Source: Phenylobacterium sp. (GTDB taxonomy: Bacteria; Pseudomonadota; Alphaproteobacteria; Caulobacterales; Caulobacteraceae). From it: 39,544 bases of DNA. Location: contig NZ_JAICYI010000029.1 of assembly GCF_025934275.1 (NCBI RefSeq), forward strand, positions 1 to 39,544, given 5' to 3'. Positions 24,036-31,943 of the stretch are shown one piece after another (positions within the stretch are counted from its first letter, which is position 1; every line of letters begins with the position of its first letter). The notes beneath the pieces are model-generated. The model saw only the letters and a list, made by a program, of their open reading frames with translations. It searched no databases and was not told the DNA's origin. Position numbers and translations under genes: made by a program.

Positions 24036-24977
24036 GTGCCGCGGAAACGGCCGAAGGGTGTTCTCGCCATGGGGTGGGCCTGCATCGAAGCGGCGGCCAC
24101 CGGGCGGACCGAGCACAAGCCGTTGGCCGAGGACTATCCGGAGCACGTCGTGCGCCGCACCAGCTTCACGGCCGGCGGCGGCCATGGCTGGACGATCTCG
24201 GCGCTGCACACCCCGCGTGAGACCCCGCCCGCCTGGAAGATCGTGGTGATCACCGGCGCGCCGTCCTGGGCCGAGTACTGGGCCGAGACCCTGGCCGAGC
24301 TGCCGCCGGATCGCGAGATGATCGTCGTCGACCGGCCGGGCTACGGCGCCTCCGAGCCGCTGCATCCGGTCACCGACATCGCCGTCCAGGCCGAGGCGCT
24401 GGCCCCGGTGCTTGCGGCGCCGCAGGGCCAGCAGGTGCTGCTGGTCGGCCAGTCCTACGGCGCGGCGATCGCGGCGCTGATGGCCGCGGCCAATCCCGGC
24501 AAGGTGGCTGGCCTCGTGCTGCTCTCCGGCTTCTTCGGCGAGCCGGGGCCCACCGCCCGCTGGCTGCTCGACGTGGGCTCCAGGGCCCTGAAGGTGATCC
24601 CCCGCGACCTGCGCCACGCGGTGATCGAGGCGAGCGGTCAGAAGGCGCAGCTGGCGCGCGCCGAGCGCGCGCTCGGCCGCCTTTCGATCCCGATCCACAT
24701 GATCCACGGCGACAAGGACGATTTCGCCCCGATCGAGATCGCCGAGCGCATGGCCCGCGAGACGGTGACCCGCCGGCCGATCCGCTTCGTGCGCGCCGAC
24801 GGGGCCAACCACTTCCTGAACGACGGGCCGCCGGAGCAGCTGATCGCCGCGCTCGAGGCCTGCATCCCGGCCCGCAAGGCGTGGACCTTCCGCTGGCCGC
24901 AGATGCCGAAGTTCGCGATGCCCGCGTTCCGCCTGCCGCAGCCGCAGCCCACGACGCAGACCGCGCGGGCGTCCTAG
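24036..24977 (+). CDS. Alpha/beta-fold hydrolase, cytoplasmic
   Basis: A 313-residue alpha/beta hydrolase. Oxyanion region GAPSWAEYW, strand-turn VDRPGYGASEP, nucleophile Ser140 in VGQSYGAAIA, acid in HGDKDDFAP and His in GANHFLND make a complete catalytic triad. The substrate is unknown; esterase or thioesterase activity toward acyl groups would fit the preceding acyl-CoA synthetase but is inference. The start is GTG, with GAGGAG nine bases upstream. There is no signal peptide. The C-terminus is Pro/Gln-rich. Its TAG stop shares the palindrome CTAG (24974-24977) with the stop of the convergent chrA gene. Confidence 0.82.
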   Translation: MPRKRPKGVLAMGWACIEAAATGRTEHKPLAEDYPEHVVRRTSFTAGGGHGWTISALHTPRETPPAWKIVVITGAPSWAEYWAETLAELPPDREMIVVDRPGYGASEPLHPVTDIAVQAEALAPVLAAPQGQQVLLVGQSYGAAIAALMAAANPGKVAGLVLLSGFFGEPGPTARWLLDVGSRALKVIPRDLRHAVIEASGQKAQLARAERALGRLSIPIHMIHGDKDDFAPIEIAERMARETVTRRPIRFVRADGANHFLNDGPPEQLIAALEACIPARKAWTFRWPQMPKFAMPAFRLPQPQPTTQTARAS

Positions 24978-26215
24978 ACCACCGCCTGCGACCAGAGCCC
25001 GGTTGTCACCGCAAAGCCGATCACCACCAGCCAGGGCGGCAGTCTCGCGATCGCCAGGAACACCCAGGCGGCGGCGACCAGCGCCCAGTCGCTGGGCCGC
25101 TGGACGGTCGAGGTGAGCACCGGATTCCACAGCGCCGCGGCGAGCAGGCCCACCACGACGGCGTTCAGGCCGGCGAGCGCGCCGCGGGCCGCGGGCAGAG
25201 CCTTCAGCCGGTCCCAGAACGGCAGCACGCCCACGATCAGCAGCAGGCTCGGCAGGAAGATCGCCGTGACGCAGACGAGGCCCGTGCGCCAGCCCGCGGC
25301 GGCGTAGGTCTGGGCGGCGCCCACGAAGCCCGCAAACGAGAACAGCGGGCCCGGCAGCGCCTGCACCGCGCCGTAGCCCGCCAGGAAGGTGTCACGGTCG
25401 AGCCAGCCGCGGCCGACGATGTCGCGGTCGAGCAGCGGCAGCACGACGTGGCCGCCGCCGAACACCAGCGAACCGGTGCGGTAGAACACGCTGGCCAGCC
25501 CCAGCAGGGGGCTCTGCAGCTTGCCCGCGGCGAACGGCAGCACCACCAGGAGCAGGGCGAACGTCGTCAGGGCCGCGCCCGAGACCGCCGGGGGCACCTG
25601 GTGGGTGGCCGCATCGTCCGGGACGTCCGGGGCCGGCTCGCGCAGCCAGGCCAGGCCGAACAGCCCGCCGGCGATCAGCGCGAAGATCTGCGGCGCGGAG
25701 CCCGCGCCGTGCGAGATCAGCACGCCCGCGCCCGCGCCCAGCGCCATGCCGGCCCGGATCGGGCCTACCGCCAGCCGCCGCGCCATCGCGATCAGCGCCT
25801 GCAGCACCACCGCCGCGGCGGCGATCTTCAGGCCGTGCAGCCAGCCGCCGCCCCATTTGTCGGTGAGCTCTGGGGCAAGGTAGGCGAGTACGATCATCGC
25901 CGTGGCCGCCGGCAGGGTGAAGCCCGCCCAGGCCGCGACGAGGCCGAGGTAGCCCGCGCGCCGGAGCCCGATGGCCATGCCGAGCTGGCTGGAGGCCGGG
26001 CCGGGCAGGAACTGGGCCAGCGCCAGCAGGTCGGCGAACGCCGCCTCCGACAGCCAGCCCCGCCGCTCGACGAACTCGCGGCGGAAGTAGCCCAGGTGCG
26101 CCACCGGCCCGCCGAACGCGGTCAGCCCCTGCTTCAGGAAGGCGAGGAACACCTCGCCCGGCCCGCCGCGCTTTGCGGCGGGCGTCTGCGCGATGGTGGG
26201 CTCGGCCTCGGCCAT
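24974..26215 (-). CDS. chrA: Chromate transporter ChrA
   Basis: A 413-residue protein of the CHR superfamily with two homologous halves. The first half has VFLAFLKQGLTAFGGPVAHLGYFRREFV, FADLLALAQFLPGPASSQLGMAIG and GFTLPAATAM; the second has FYRTGSLVFGGGHVVLPLL, FLAGYGAVQALPGPLFSFAGFVG and IFLPSLLLIVG. These FGGP/FGGG and PGP motifs are the family hallmark. About ten to twelve transmembrane helices are present. It probably exports chromate, in exchange for sulfate uptake or driven by the proton gradient. The length fits a bidomain ChrA. No chrB or chromate regulator lies nearby. It is divergent from the alcohol dehydrogenase gene (150 bases between) and converges on the hydrolase. Confidence 0.92.
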   Translation of the reverse strand: MAEAEPTIAQTPAAKRGGPGEVFLAFLKQGLTAFGGPVAHLGYFRREFVERRGWLSEAAFADLLALAQFLPGPASSQLGMAIGLRRAGYLGLVAAWAGFTLPAATAMIVLAYLAPELTDKWGGGWLHGLKIAAAAVVLQALIAMARRLAVGPIRAGMALGAGAGVLISHGAGSAPQIFALIAGGLFGLAWLREPAPDVPDDAATHQVPPAVSGAALTTFALLLVVLPFAAGKLQSPLLGLASVFYRTGSLVFGGGHVVLPLLDRDIVGRGWLDRDTFLAGYGAVQALPGPLFSFAGFVGAAQTYAAAGWRTGLVCVTAIFLPSLLLIVGVLPFWDRLKALPAARGALAGLNAVVVGLLAAALWNPVLTSTVQRPSDWALVAAAWVFLAIARLPPWLVVIGFAVTTGLWSQAVV

Positions 26216-26365
26216 GGCTTCCCTCTAGAGGCGATGGCGCCCGCCCTGTCGACTTGATTTTGCGCAAGCTTCCCTCGGGAAACCCCTTGGCCCGGCGATC
26301 TGAACGGCGATAAGGCTTCTTGCGACGAACGCCCGAAGGGCGGATCCAAGTTGGGAGGGAAAGCC

Positions 26366-27451
26366 ATGAAGGCCGCAGTCCTGCGCGAAGTCAGAACGCC
26401 GCTGCAGATCGAGGACGTGCAGATCAACAAGCCCGGCCCGCACGAGGTGCTGATCCGCACCGCCGCCGCCGGCGTCTGCCACTCCGACCTGCACTTCATC
26501 GAGGGCTCCTATCCGCATCCGCTGCCGGCCGTGCTCGGCCACGAGAGCGCCGGCGTCGTCGAGGCGGTGGGGTCCGAGGTGCGTACGGTGAAGCCGGGCG
26601 ATCACGTGATCACCTGCCTCTCGGCTTTCTGCGGCCACTGCGAGTTCTGCCTGACCGGCCACATGAGCCTGTGCGTGTCGCCGGAGACCAAGCGCGCGCC
26701 CGACGAGGAGCCGCGCCTGAAGTCGGACAAGGGTCCGATGGTCCAGTACCTGAACCTCTCCTCGTTCGCCGAGCAGATGCTGATCCACGAGCACGCCTGC
26801 GTGGCCATCCGGCCCGACATGCCGCTCGACCGCGCCGCCCTGATCGGCTGCGGGGTGATGACCGGCGTGGGCGCGGCGATGCATACGTCGAACGTCCGGC
26901 CCGGCGACACGGTGGCGGTGATCGGCCTGGGCGGCGTGGGCCTCGCGGCCGTCAACGGCGCGGCGATCGCCGGCGCCAGCCGGATCATCGGCATCGACAT
27001 GGCGCCCGGCAAGGAGAACATGGCCAAGGCGTTCGGCGCGACCGACTTCATCTGCGCCAAGGACACCGACCCGGTGAAGGAGGTCATCGAGATGACCAAG
27101 GGCGGCGTCCAGCACTCGTTCGAGGCGATCGGCCTGGCCAAGACCGCCGAGCAGGCGTTCAACATGCTGCGCCGCGGCGGCACCGCCAACGTGATCGGCA
27201 TGATCCCGGTCGGCCAGACCATCAGCCTGATGGGCGCGGCCTTCCTGGGCGAGAAGCGCATCCAGGGCTCGCTGATGGGCTCCAACCGCTTCCCGGTCGA
27301 CATGCCGCGGCTGGTCGACTTCTACCTGGCCGGCAAGCTGAAGCTCGACGACATGATCTCGCGGCGGCTGAAGCTCGAGCAGGTCAACGAAGCCTTCGAG
27401 GAGATGAAGACCGGCGCCGTCGCCCGCTCCGTGATCGTCTTCGACGCGTAG
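26366..27451 (+). CDS. Zinc-dependent alcohol dehydrogenase (MDR family)
   Basis: A 361-residue medium-chain dehydrogenase. Catalytic zinc ligands Cys38 and His59-Glu60 (VCHSD, LGHES) and the structural zinc cysteines 89, 92, 95 and 103 are all present; VIGLGGVGLAAVNGA is the NAD-binding Rossmann motif, and GIDMAPGKENMAKAFGATDF contains the acidic residue that selects NAD. It resembles class III/benzyl-alcohol-type enzymes that oxidise primary or aromatic alcohols, or formaldehyde adducts; the substrate is not fixed. GGGAGGG lies seven bases before the ATG at 26366. It is divergent from chrA and stands alone; a CRCGGA repeat starts four bases after its stop. Confidence 0.9.
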   Translation: MKAAVLREVRTPLQIEDVQINKPGPHEVLIRTAAAGVCHSDLHFIEGSYPHPLPAVLGHESAGVVEAVGSEVRTVKPGDHVITCLSAFCGHCEFCLTGHMSLCVSPETKRAPDEEPRLKSDKGPMVQYLNLSSFAEQMLIHEHACVAIRPDMPLDRAALIGCGVMTGVGAAMHTSNVRPGDTVAVIGLGGVGLAAVNGAAIAGASRIIGIDMAPGKENMAKAFGATDFICAKDTDPVKEVIEMTKGGVQHSFEAIGLAKTAEQAFNMLRRGGTANVIGMIPVGQTISLMGAAFLGEKRIQGSLMGSNRFPVDMPRLVDFYLAGKLKLDDMISRRLKLEQVNEAFEEMKTGAVARSVIVFDA

Positions 27452-27454
27452 GCA

Positions 27455-27535
27455 GGAACCACGGAATCCACGGAAGGGGCGCTCTTCGGGCCGCCCTTGC
27501 GTGTTGGCCACGGATGCGCACGGGATGCGCTTGCG
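27455..27535 (+). repeat. CACGGA-rich repeat copy after the alcohol dehydrogenase gene
   Basis: GGAACCACGGAATCCACGGAAGGGG (27455-27479, two adjoining segments GGAACCACGGAATCC and ACGGAAGGGG) resembles the repeat at 15364-15397. After a GC-rich imperfect hairpin, two more CACGG units follow near 27509-27524. No GxxExxY-like gene is present here. The position, just after a stop codon, suggests insertion into neutral sequence. Confidence 0.6.
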
Positions 27536-27549
27536 CGCGCCGGCGCGCG
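27534..27549. repeat. 16-bp GC palindrome between convergent genes
   Basis: A perfect palindrome, CGCGCGCCGGCGCGCG, lies between the convergent alcohol dehydrogenase and histidine kinase genes. It has no loop and no T run, so a role as terminator is uncertain; it may simply be low-complexity GC sequence. Confidence 0.6.
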
Positions 27550-27565
27550 TTGCGGCGCGAAGGTG

Positions 27566-28567
27566 CTAGGCCGTCAGCCTGGCCTTCCGCATCCGCAAGG
27601 TCGCGACGAGGCCGCTTTCCTGCCAGTCGTAAGACAGCGCGCCGTCCAGATCGCGCGTGATGCTGCGCGCGATCAGCTGGCTCCCGAACCCATGCATGTC
27701 CGGGGCGCCTGAAATCGCCGGACCGCCGGTTTCGGCCCAGACGACGAGCAGGTCGTCGTCATCCGTGGTGCTGGAGATGTCGAGGATCCCGCTTTCGGCC
27801 GACAGGGCGCCGTGCTTCACCGAATTCGTCGCCATCTCGTGGATGACCAGCGCCAGGGTGGTGGCGGTCCGCTCTCCGACCCCCATCCTCGGCACCGCGA
27901 CCCGGATGCGGCGGGCGAAGGCGCCGGGATCGTCATAGGGAGCGAGCAGAACCGAGAACAGGTCGCCCAGCAGCGCCGCCTTGCCCTCCTGGCCCGGCAA
28001 GGGACGAACCAGGTCGTGGGCCCGGCCCAGGGCCCTCAGGCGTTCGGTCAGGACTTGCGCCATGTCGGCCGCCGATGTCGTCGACCGCGAGGTGATGTGC
28101 GCCAGACCCGTGGCGATCGCCAGCAGGTTCTTGACCCGATGGCTCATCTCGCCGGCGAGCAGCTCGTGACCTTCCTCGGCCTGCTTGCGTCCGGTCACGT
28201 CCAGGAAGATGCCGAACATCACCCGATCGACGATGCCTTCATCGGCCCCTTGGCCGCGGGCCGAGATCCAGCGCACCTCGCGGCCCAACATGATGCGAAA
28301 ATCGATTTCGTAAGGTCCGGCGACCGAGCGGGTCGCCGTAAAGGCCGCGCGCACTCGATCGCGGTCGGCCGGGTGGATATGGGCGGACAACTCCTCGAAG
28401 GCGACCTCCTCCGAGCAGGGCAAGCCCCACAGGCCGAAGGCGCGCTCGTCCATGGTGAAGCGGTCCGTGTCGACCTGCCACGACCATAGCGCGACGTTGG
28501 CGGCGTCGATCGCCAGGCGCAAATGCTCCGGTCGCCAGACCCGGGAGGCTGCTTCCTGTACAGACAA
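27566..28567 (-). CDS. PAS-HWE sensor histidine kinase
   Basis: A 333-residue soluble kinase. A PAS domain (about 15-130, LRLAIDAANVALWSWQVDTDRF...GREVRWISARG...GIFLDVTGRKQAE) precedes a HWE/HisKA_2 domain with phospho-acceptor His143 in GEMSHRVKNLLAIATGLA. The ATPase part has the N-box LVIHEMATNSVKHGAL and the W-x-E motif of the family in VVWAETGGP, then GFGSQLI. HWE kinases are typical of Alphaproteobacteria and often feed the general stress response or light signalling. There is no Cys in the GRNCRFL context of LOV domains, so it is not an LOV kinase. No response regulator is adjacent. The start is TTG (28567), with GGGAG nine bases upstream and no Met before codon 39. Confidence 0.85.
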   Translation of the reverse strand: MSVQEAASRVWRPEHLRLAIDAANVALWSWQVDTDRFTMDERAFGLWGLPCSEEVAFEELSAHIHPADRDRVRAAFTATRSVAGPYEIDFRIMLGREVRWISARGQGADEGIVDRVMFGIFLDVTGRKQAEEGHELLAGEMSHRVKNLLAIATGLAHITSRSTTSAADMAQVLTERLRALGRAHDLVRPLPGQEGKAALLGDLFSVLLAPYDDPGAFARRIRVAVPRMGVGERTATTLALVIHEMATNSVKHGALSAESGILDISSTTDDDDLLVVWAETGGPAISGAPDMHGFGSQLIARSITRDLDGALSYDWQESGLVATLRMRKARLTA

Positions 28568-28709
28568 GCTATTGAACTCCCGGAAAAACCTCGCTGCCGG
28601 GACCGACGGCTGCGGGCACCCTAGTCACATCCGCGCCCTCTGGGCTATCGACACCTGTCGGCGCGTGCCGTCGGCTTTCGAGGCGTGCGCCCCGCGTAGG
28701 CCATTGCCG

Positions 28710-28736
28710 CGGTGACGCCGCCCGGCCCCGTCACCG
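28710..28736. repeat. 8-bp inverted repeat downstream of the esterase gene
   Basis: CGGTGACG (28710-28717) and CGTCACCG (28729-28736) are perfectly complementary around an 11-base GC-rich loop. It begins 12 bases after the stop of the minus-strand esterase gene. It lacks a T run, so it may be an operator dyad, a weak rho-independent terminator or an mRNA 3' stabiliser. Confidence 0.5.
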
Positions 28737-28748
28737 AACAGATCCGGC

Positions 28749-30260
28749 TCAGCCGTGCAGCACCTTGCGGATCTCGGACAGCGGATCGCGCTCCACCCGG
28801 CTCTCCAGGTCGAAGATCTTCGTCGCCCGGCCGCGCGCGTCATAGGCCGGCCACCCCGGATCGCCGGTGCGGGCGAAGGCCAGCCACGCCGAGCTCATCT
28901 GGTCGGCGAGCCTCTGCGGCTCGTCGCCGCGGCCCACGAAGTTGCGCGCCTTCTCGACGTTGTCGAACACCAGCGGGATCTCGATCGCATGGGGCGAGCG
29001 CAGCCGCCCCTTCGCGACCGGCGTCTCCCAGGTGAGCAGGTACATGAAGACCGGCGCGGCGCCTTGCGCGGCCTTGCGCTCGGCGAGCTTCACGGAGTTG
29101 CCCCACATGCCGCTGACCGTGCCGATCGCCGAATAGATGTGGGTCTCGCTGTAGTCGGGATAGGCGCGCCGGAGCGCCGCCACCAGCTCGTCGGCCCGCT
29201 CGCCCGCCACGCCCTTCGCCTGCTTGGCGATGTCATCCTCGGTGAAGGCGCCGAACCGCGGATGGCTGAACAGGAACAGGGTGTTCTCGTCCTTGTTGGT
29301 GCCGATCAGCAGCGGCACGTCGGCGTTCAGCGGGCTGGCGTCCGGCTCGAAGGGATCGCGCGGGATCACCTCGCCGTCGCGCACCGGGGTGTAGAGGCGC
29401 ATGGCCTCGCCCGGGAGCTTCACCGAGGCGTGCGAGATGGTCTCGGTGGACAGCGCCGCCAGCGCCTCGGGCGTCGAGACCCCGAGCTCGGCCAGCAGCT
29501 GCCGGGCGACCTCGGCGGCGTCCGCCTTGGGCTTGGCGGTCAGGCCTGGCCCGGACTGGATGATGGCCTTGTGGAACAGGCCGCGGGCCGAGGGCATGGC
29601 CAGGAGCAGCGACACCTTCCAGCCGCCGCCGCTCTCGCCGAAAATGGTCACGTCGCCCGGATCGCCGCCGAACGCCTCGATGTTGTCGCGCACCCATTCC
29701 AGCGCCTGGACGATGTCGATCATGCCGGCGACGCCGGATTTCGCGTACTCGGGCCCGAACGCCTCGCCCAGGTGCAGGTAGCCGAACACGTTCAGGCGGT
29801 GGTTGACGGTGACCGTCACCACGTCGCCTTTGCGGGCCAGCGCGCCGCCGTCGTACATCGCAGCGCCGCCTGACCCGTTGGCGAAACCGCCGCCGTGCAG
29901 CCACACCATCACCGGCCGGCGCGCGCGGTCGAGGCCGGGCGTCCAGACGTTCAGGAACAGGCAGTCCTCCGACGAGGCCGGCTCGTCGGGCGCCGGCGGG
30001 TCGCCCGGCGAGGTGCGCCGCTCGCCGGGCGCGAGGCCCGACTGGATGGCCGGCGCGCCGTACTGCGTGGTCTCCAGCGGCTCGCTCCAGGGCGCCGGCC
30101 GCGCGGGCGGCTTGAAGCGGGCGAGCCCGGTCGGCGGCGCGCCGTAGCGGACGCCCTTGAACACCGAGAGCCCGTCCTCGCGATAGCCGCGCACCGGCCC
30201 GTTCGAGGTTCCGACCGCATCGGTGAGCGCGCGCGGCGCCAGCGCCAGATCGTCCGCCAT
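28749..30260 (-). CDS. Type-B carboxylesterase (para-nitrobenzyl-esterase-like)
   Basis: A 503-residue carboxylesterase. VWLHGGGFANGSGG is the oxyanion hole, SSEDCLFLNVWTP and VRDNIEAFGGDPGDVTIFGESGGG give the type-B signatures with nucleophile Ser210, GTNKDENTLF follows the acidic residue region, and SPHAIEIPLVFDN carries the catalytic His. It hydrolyses carboxyl esters; the natural substrate is unknown. No signal peptide is visible, so it should be cytoplasmic. Of two ATGs six bases apart, 30260 has GGGAG six bases upstream and is chosen. It starts 69 bases after the end of the cytochrome c gene in the same direction, so it might share that gene's FixK-type control. Confidence 0.9.
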   Translation of the reverse strand: MADDLALAPRALTDAVGTSNGPVRGYREDGLSVFKGVRYGAPPTGLARFKPPARPAPWSEPLETTQYGAPAIQSGLAPGERRTSPGDPPAPDEPASSEDCLFLNVWTPGLDRARRPVMVWLHGGGFANGSGGAAMYDGGALARKGDVVTVTVNHRLNVFGYLHLGEAFGPEYAKSGVAGMIDIVQALEWVRDNIEAFGGDPGDVTIFGESGGGWKVSLLLAMPSARGLFHKAIIQSGPGLTAKPKADAAEVARQLLAELGVSTPEALAALSTETISHASVKLPGEAMRLYTPVRDGEVIPRDPFEPDASPLNADVPLLIGTNKDENTLFLFSHPRFGAFTEDDIAKQAKGVAGERADELVAALRRAYPDYSETHIYSAIGTVSGMWGNSVKLAERKAAQGAAPVFMYLLTWETPVAKGRLRSPHAIEIPLVFDNVEKARNFVGRGDEPQRLADQMSSAWLAFARTGDPGWPAYDARGRATKIFDLESRVERDPLSEIRKVLHG

Positions 30261-30329
30261 GTCCATCTCCCGACAATGGGCGCGTCATCGTCGCGCGCCC
30301 TTGCCAGGCATTCTGGCGCCGATCCCGAG

Positions 30330-30680
30330 CTAGCGTCCAGCGAGGCTGCCGAGCGAGGTGTCTTGGTGGGTCTGGATCGACTTCAGATAGGCGATGATCG
30401 AACGCACATCCTTGGGGGAAAAGCGGAACTCGGGCATGGCGGGGTGACCCGTCAGCAGCCCCTCCGCGAGCGCCTCGGCGAGGTCGTCGATCTGATAGCG
30501 GGTATGCAGATTGCGGAACGGCGGCGCCGCCTTGTCGGGACTGACTCCGACGGCTCCGATGGCGTGGCACCCGGCGCAGTGGCGCCGGACCAGCATTTCC
30601 CCGCGGGCGAGCTCGGCGGGCTGGGCGGCCGCCGATCCGCCGACGGCGAGCAGGGCGAGGAGGACCAGGGCGCCGCGCAT
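30330..30680 (-). CDS. Small secreted c-type cytochrome
   Basis: A 116-residue class I cytochrome c. A signal peptide (MRGALVLLALLAVGGSAAA|Q) sends it to the periplasm; the heme-binding motif CAGCH is at residues 35-39, and Met82 in HPAMPEFRFSP is the likely sixth ligand. The remaining segment ends in VRSIIAYLKSI, the usual C-terminal helix. It is probably an electron carrier. The ATG at 30680 is required by the signal peptide; the in-frame extension to 30752 is Arg-rich noise and runs through the FNR/FixK box. That box is centred 40.5 bases upstream of the ATG, so a start of transcription at the normal class II distance would give a nearly leaderless mRNA. Confidence 0.88.
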   Translation of the reverse strand: MRGALVLLALLAVGGSAAAQPAELARGEMLVRRHCAGCHAIGAVGVSPDKAAPPFRNLHTRYQIDDLAEALAEGLLTGHPAMPEFRFSPKDVRSIIAYLKSIQTHQDTSLGSLAGR

Positions 30681-30713
30681 GGCCCACCCGAACACCGTGC
30701 GGCGCGACGAGCC

Positions 30714-30727
30714 TTGATCCGGATCAA
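30714..30727. promoter_or_regulatory. Perfect FNR/FixK (anaerobox) site
   Basis: TTGATCCGGATCAA is an exact match to the FNR/FixK consensus TTGAT-N4-ATCAA. It lies between the divergent cytochrome c gene (start 30680) and a small gene (start 30826), and is centred at 30720.5. In Caulobacter, FixK under FixLJ activates genes for low oxygen, including cytochromes, so low-oxygen control of the cytochrome gene is likely (inference). Confidence 0.85.
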
Positions 30728-30825
30728 GCCGCCGTCTTCGGCCGCGCTCCATTTCGAGTCTTCGGGATGAACCGGCCGGCGGCCGACGTTGGACCCCTGT
30801 CGCAAGAATCAGGAGCTCCGAAGGG

Positions 30826-31029
30826 ATGGCACGTTACTCGGTGCGCCGCGCCTCATGGCTGCTCTGGCGCTGGCAGGTGGAGCTCGACGGCCGCATGCCG
30901 GCGGGCGGCTTGAGCCTGAGCCGGCGCGGCGCGCGATGGGCGGCGCGCACCTATATCCGCAAGACGCGCGAACAGCGCCTCACCGCGCCCGAGCGCCCGC
31001 AACCCGCCGAGGCGCGCCGCGCGCCCTAG
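30826..31029 (+). CDS. Small very basic Trp/Arg-rich protein
   Basis: A 67-residue protein beginning MARYSVRRASWLLWRWQVELDG. The first 45 residues hold four Trp and many Arg; the tail is Pro/Glu/Arg-rich. No family or transmembrane helix was recognised. AGGAG ten bases before the ATG supports translation. The gene diverges from the cytochrome c gene, and the FNR/FixK box is centred about 105 bases upstream of its start, so both could respond to oxygen. It might be a nucleic-acid-binding or membrane-surface peptide; this is a guess from composition. Coding status is moderately supported by the ribosome-binding site and start context only. Confidence 0.5.
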   Translation: MARYSVRRASWLLWRWQVELDGRMPAGGLSLSRRGARWAARTYIRKTREQRLTAPERPQPAEARRAP

Positions 31030-31063
31030 CCGCGTCGCGGCCGCCACGTGATCCGGACCTTCT

Positions 31064-31870
31064 TCACCCCGCGCGTTTCGGCCGCATGACCAGCCACGGC
31101 GTCGGCTGGGCGCGCCATTCCCAGACCGCCAGCAGCTGGTCCAGGTGCGGCAGGGGCTTCAGCCAGGGCGGCAGCTCGAAGGTCTTCGGCTGCTGGTCGA
31201 CGCGCAGGATCTCGTGGGTGGGCGAGAACCGCGCGACCATGGTCGCAATGGCGCCCGGCCGGTAGAGGTCGTGCGTCTCGACGATGATGCTCATGCCGGC
31301 CAGCGCCGGGCTGAGCCCCGGCTGCAGCACGTCGACCTCTGCGCCCTCGGCGTCCAGCATCACCAGCGCCCGCTTGCCCTTGAACGCCTCGAACCCGTCC
31401 GGCTTGAACTCGCCGCCGATGATCACCCGCTCGGCGACGCCGTTCTTGGCCGCGAGCTCGGCGCAGGCTTTGCGCGCCCTTTCGTCGATGTCGTAGGCAT
31501 GGACGGTGACCGCGGGCATCAGCCGCGCCAGGCCCACCGCGTAGTAGCCCTCCGCGCAGCCCACATCGATCACGCAGTCCAGCCCCTCGGCCGCGAACGC
31601 CGCCAGGTGCGGGTGCAGCTCGGATTCGTAGGTGCCGAGCAGCCGCGGGACCAGGGCGCCCTCGGTCGCCGCGCCGACGTACTCCATGCCCTTGAACGGC
31701 CCGCCCCAGATCGTCGTGCCCTGGTGGCGCATGAAGGTGTTGGCCAGCATCTGCGAGCGCCAGCGGCCAAGCAGACGAAGCAGCTGGTAGACCAGGTCGG
31801 CTGGCGGCTCGGCGGGCCAGCCCTGCACCATGGCGCGGGTCAGGTTGGCCACGTGGGTCGTGAGGCTCAT
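31064..31870 (-). CDS. SAM-dependent methyltransferase, FkbM-like
   Basis: A 268-residue protein. The SAM-binding motif is VIDVGCAEGYYAVGLARL, the acidic strand-2 end is AYDIDERARKAC, and LVMLDAEGAEVDVLQ is the DxEGxE motif typical of FkbM-type methyltransferases; IIVETHDLYRPGAI follows. An N-terminal helical segment of about 70 residues precedes the catalytic domain. The target molecule (sugar, lipid or peptide) is not visible. The ATG at 31870 begins MSLTTHVANLTRAM; the in-frame upstream extension is Ala/Pro-rich. It lies 73 bases after the arsC-like gene on the same strand and is probably the last gene of the peptidase-arsC unit. Confidence 0.8.
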   Translation of the reverse strand: MSLTTHVANLTRAMVQGWPAEPPADLVYQLLRLLGRWRSQMLANTFMRHQGTTIWGGPFKGMEYVGAATEGALVPRLLGTYESELHPHLAAFAAEGLDCVIDVGCAEGYYAVGLARLMPAVTVHAYDIDERARKACAELAAKNGVAERVIIGGEFKPDGFEAFKGKRALVMLDAEGAEVDVLQPGLSPALAGMSIIVETHDLYRPGAIATMVARFSPTHEILRVDQQPKTFELPPWLKPLPHLDQLLAVWEWRAQPTPWLVMRPKRAG

Positions 31871-31943
31871 GGCCGCGGGCTTAAGCGCCGCGCCCGGGCC
31901 GGGCAAGCTTCGGGTCTCGCGACGGATCGCCTGGCCGAGCGCC

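Noticed and set aside
26254..26267. TTGATTTTGCGCAA, resembling an FNR/FixK box between chrA and the alcohol dehydrogenase
   Set aside because: The right half (CGCAA) has two mismatches to ATCAA, so it is too weak to report as a site.
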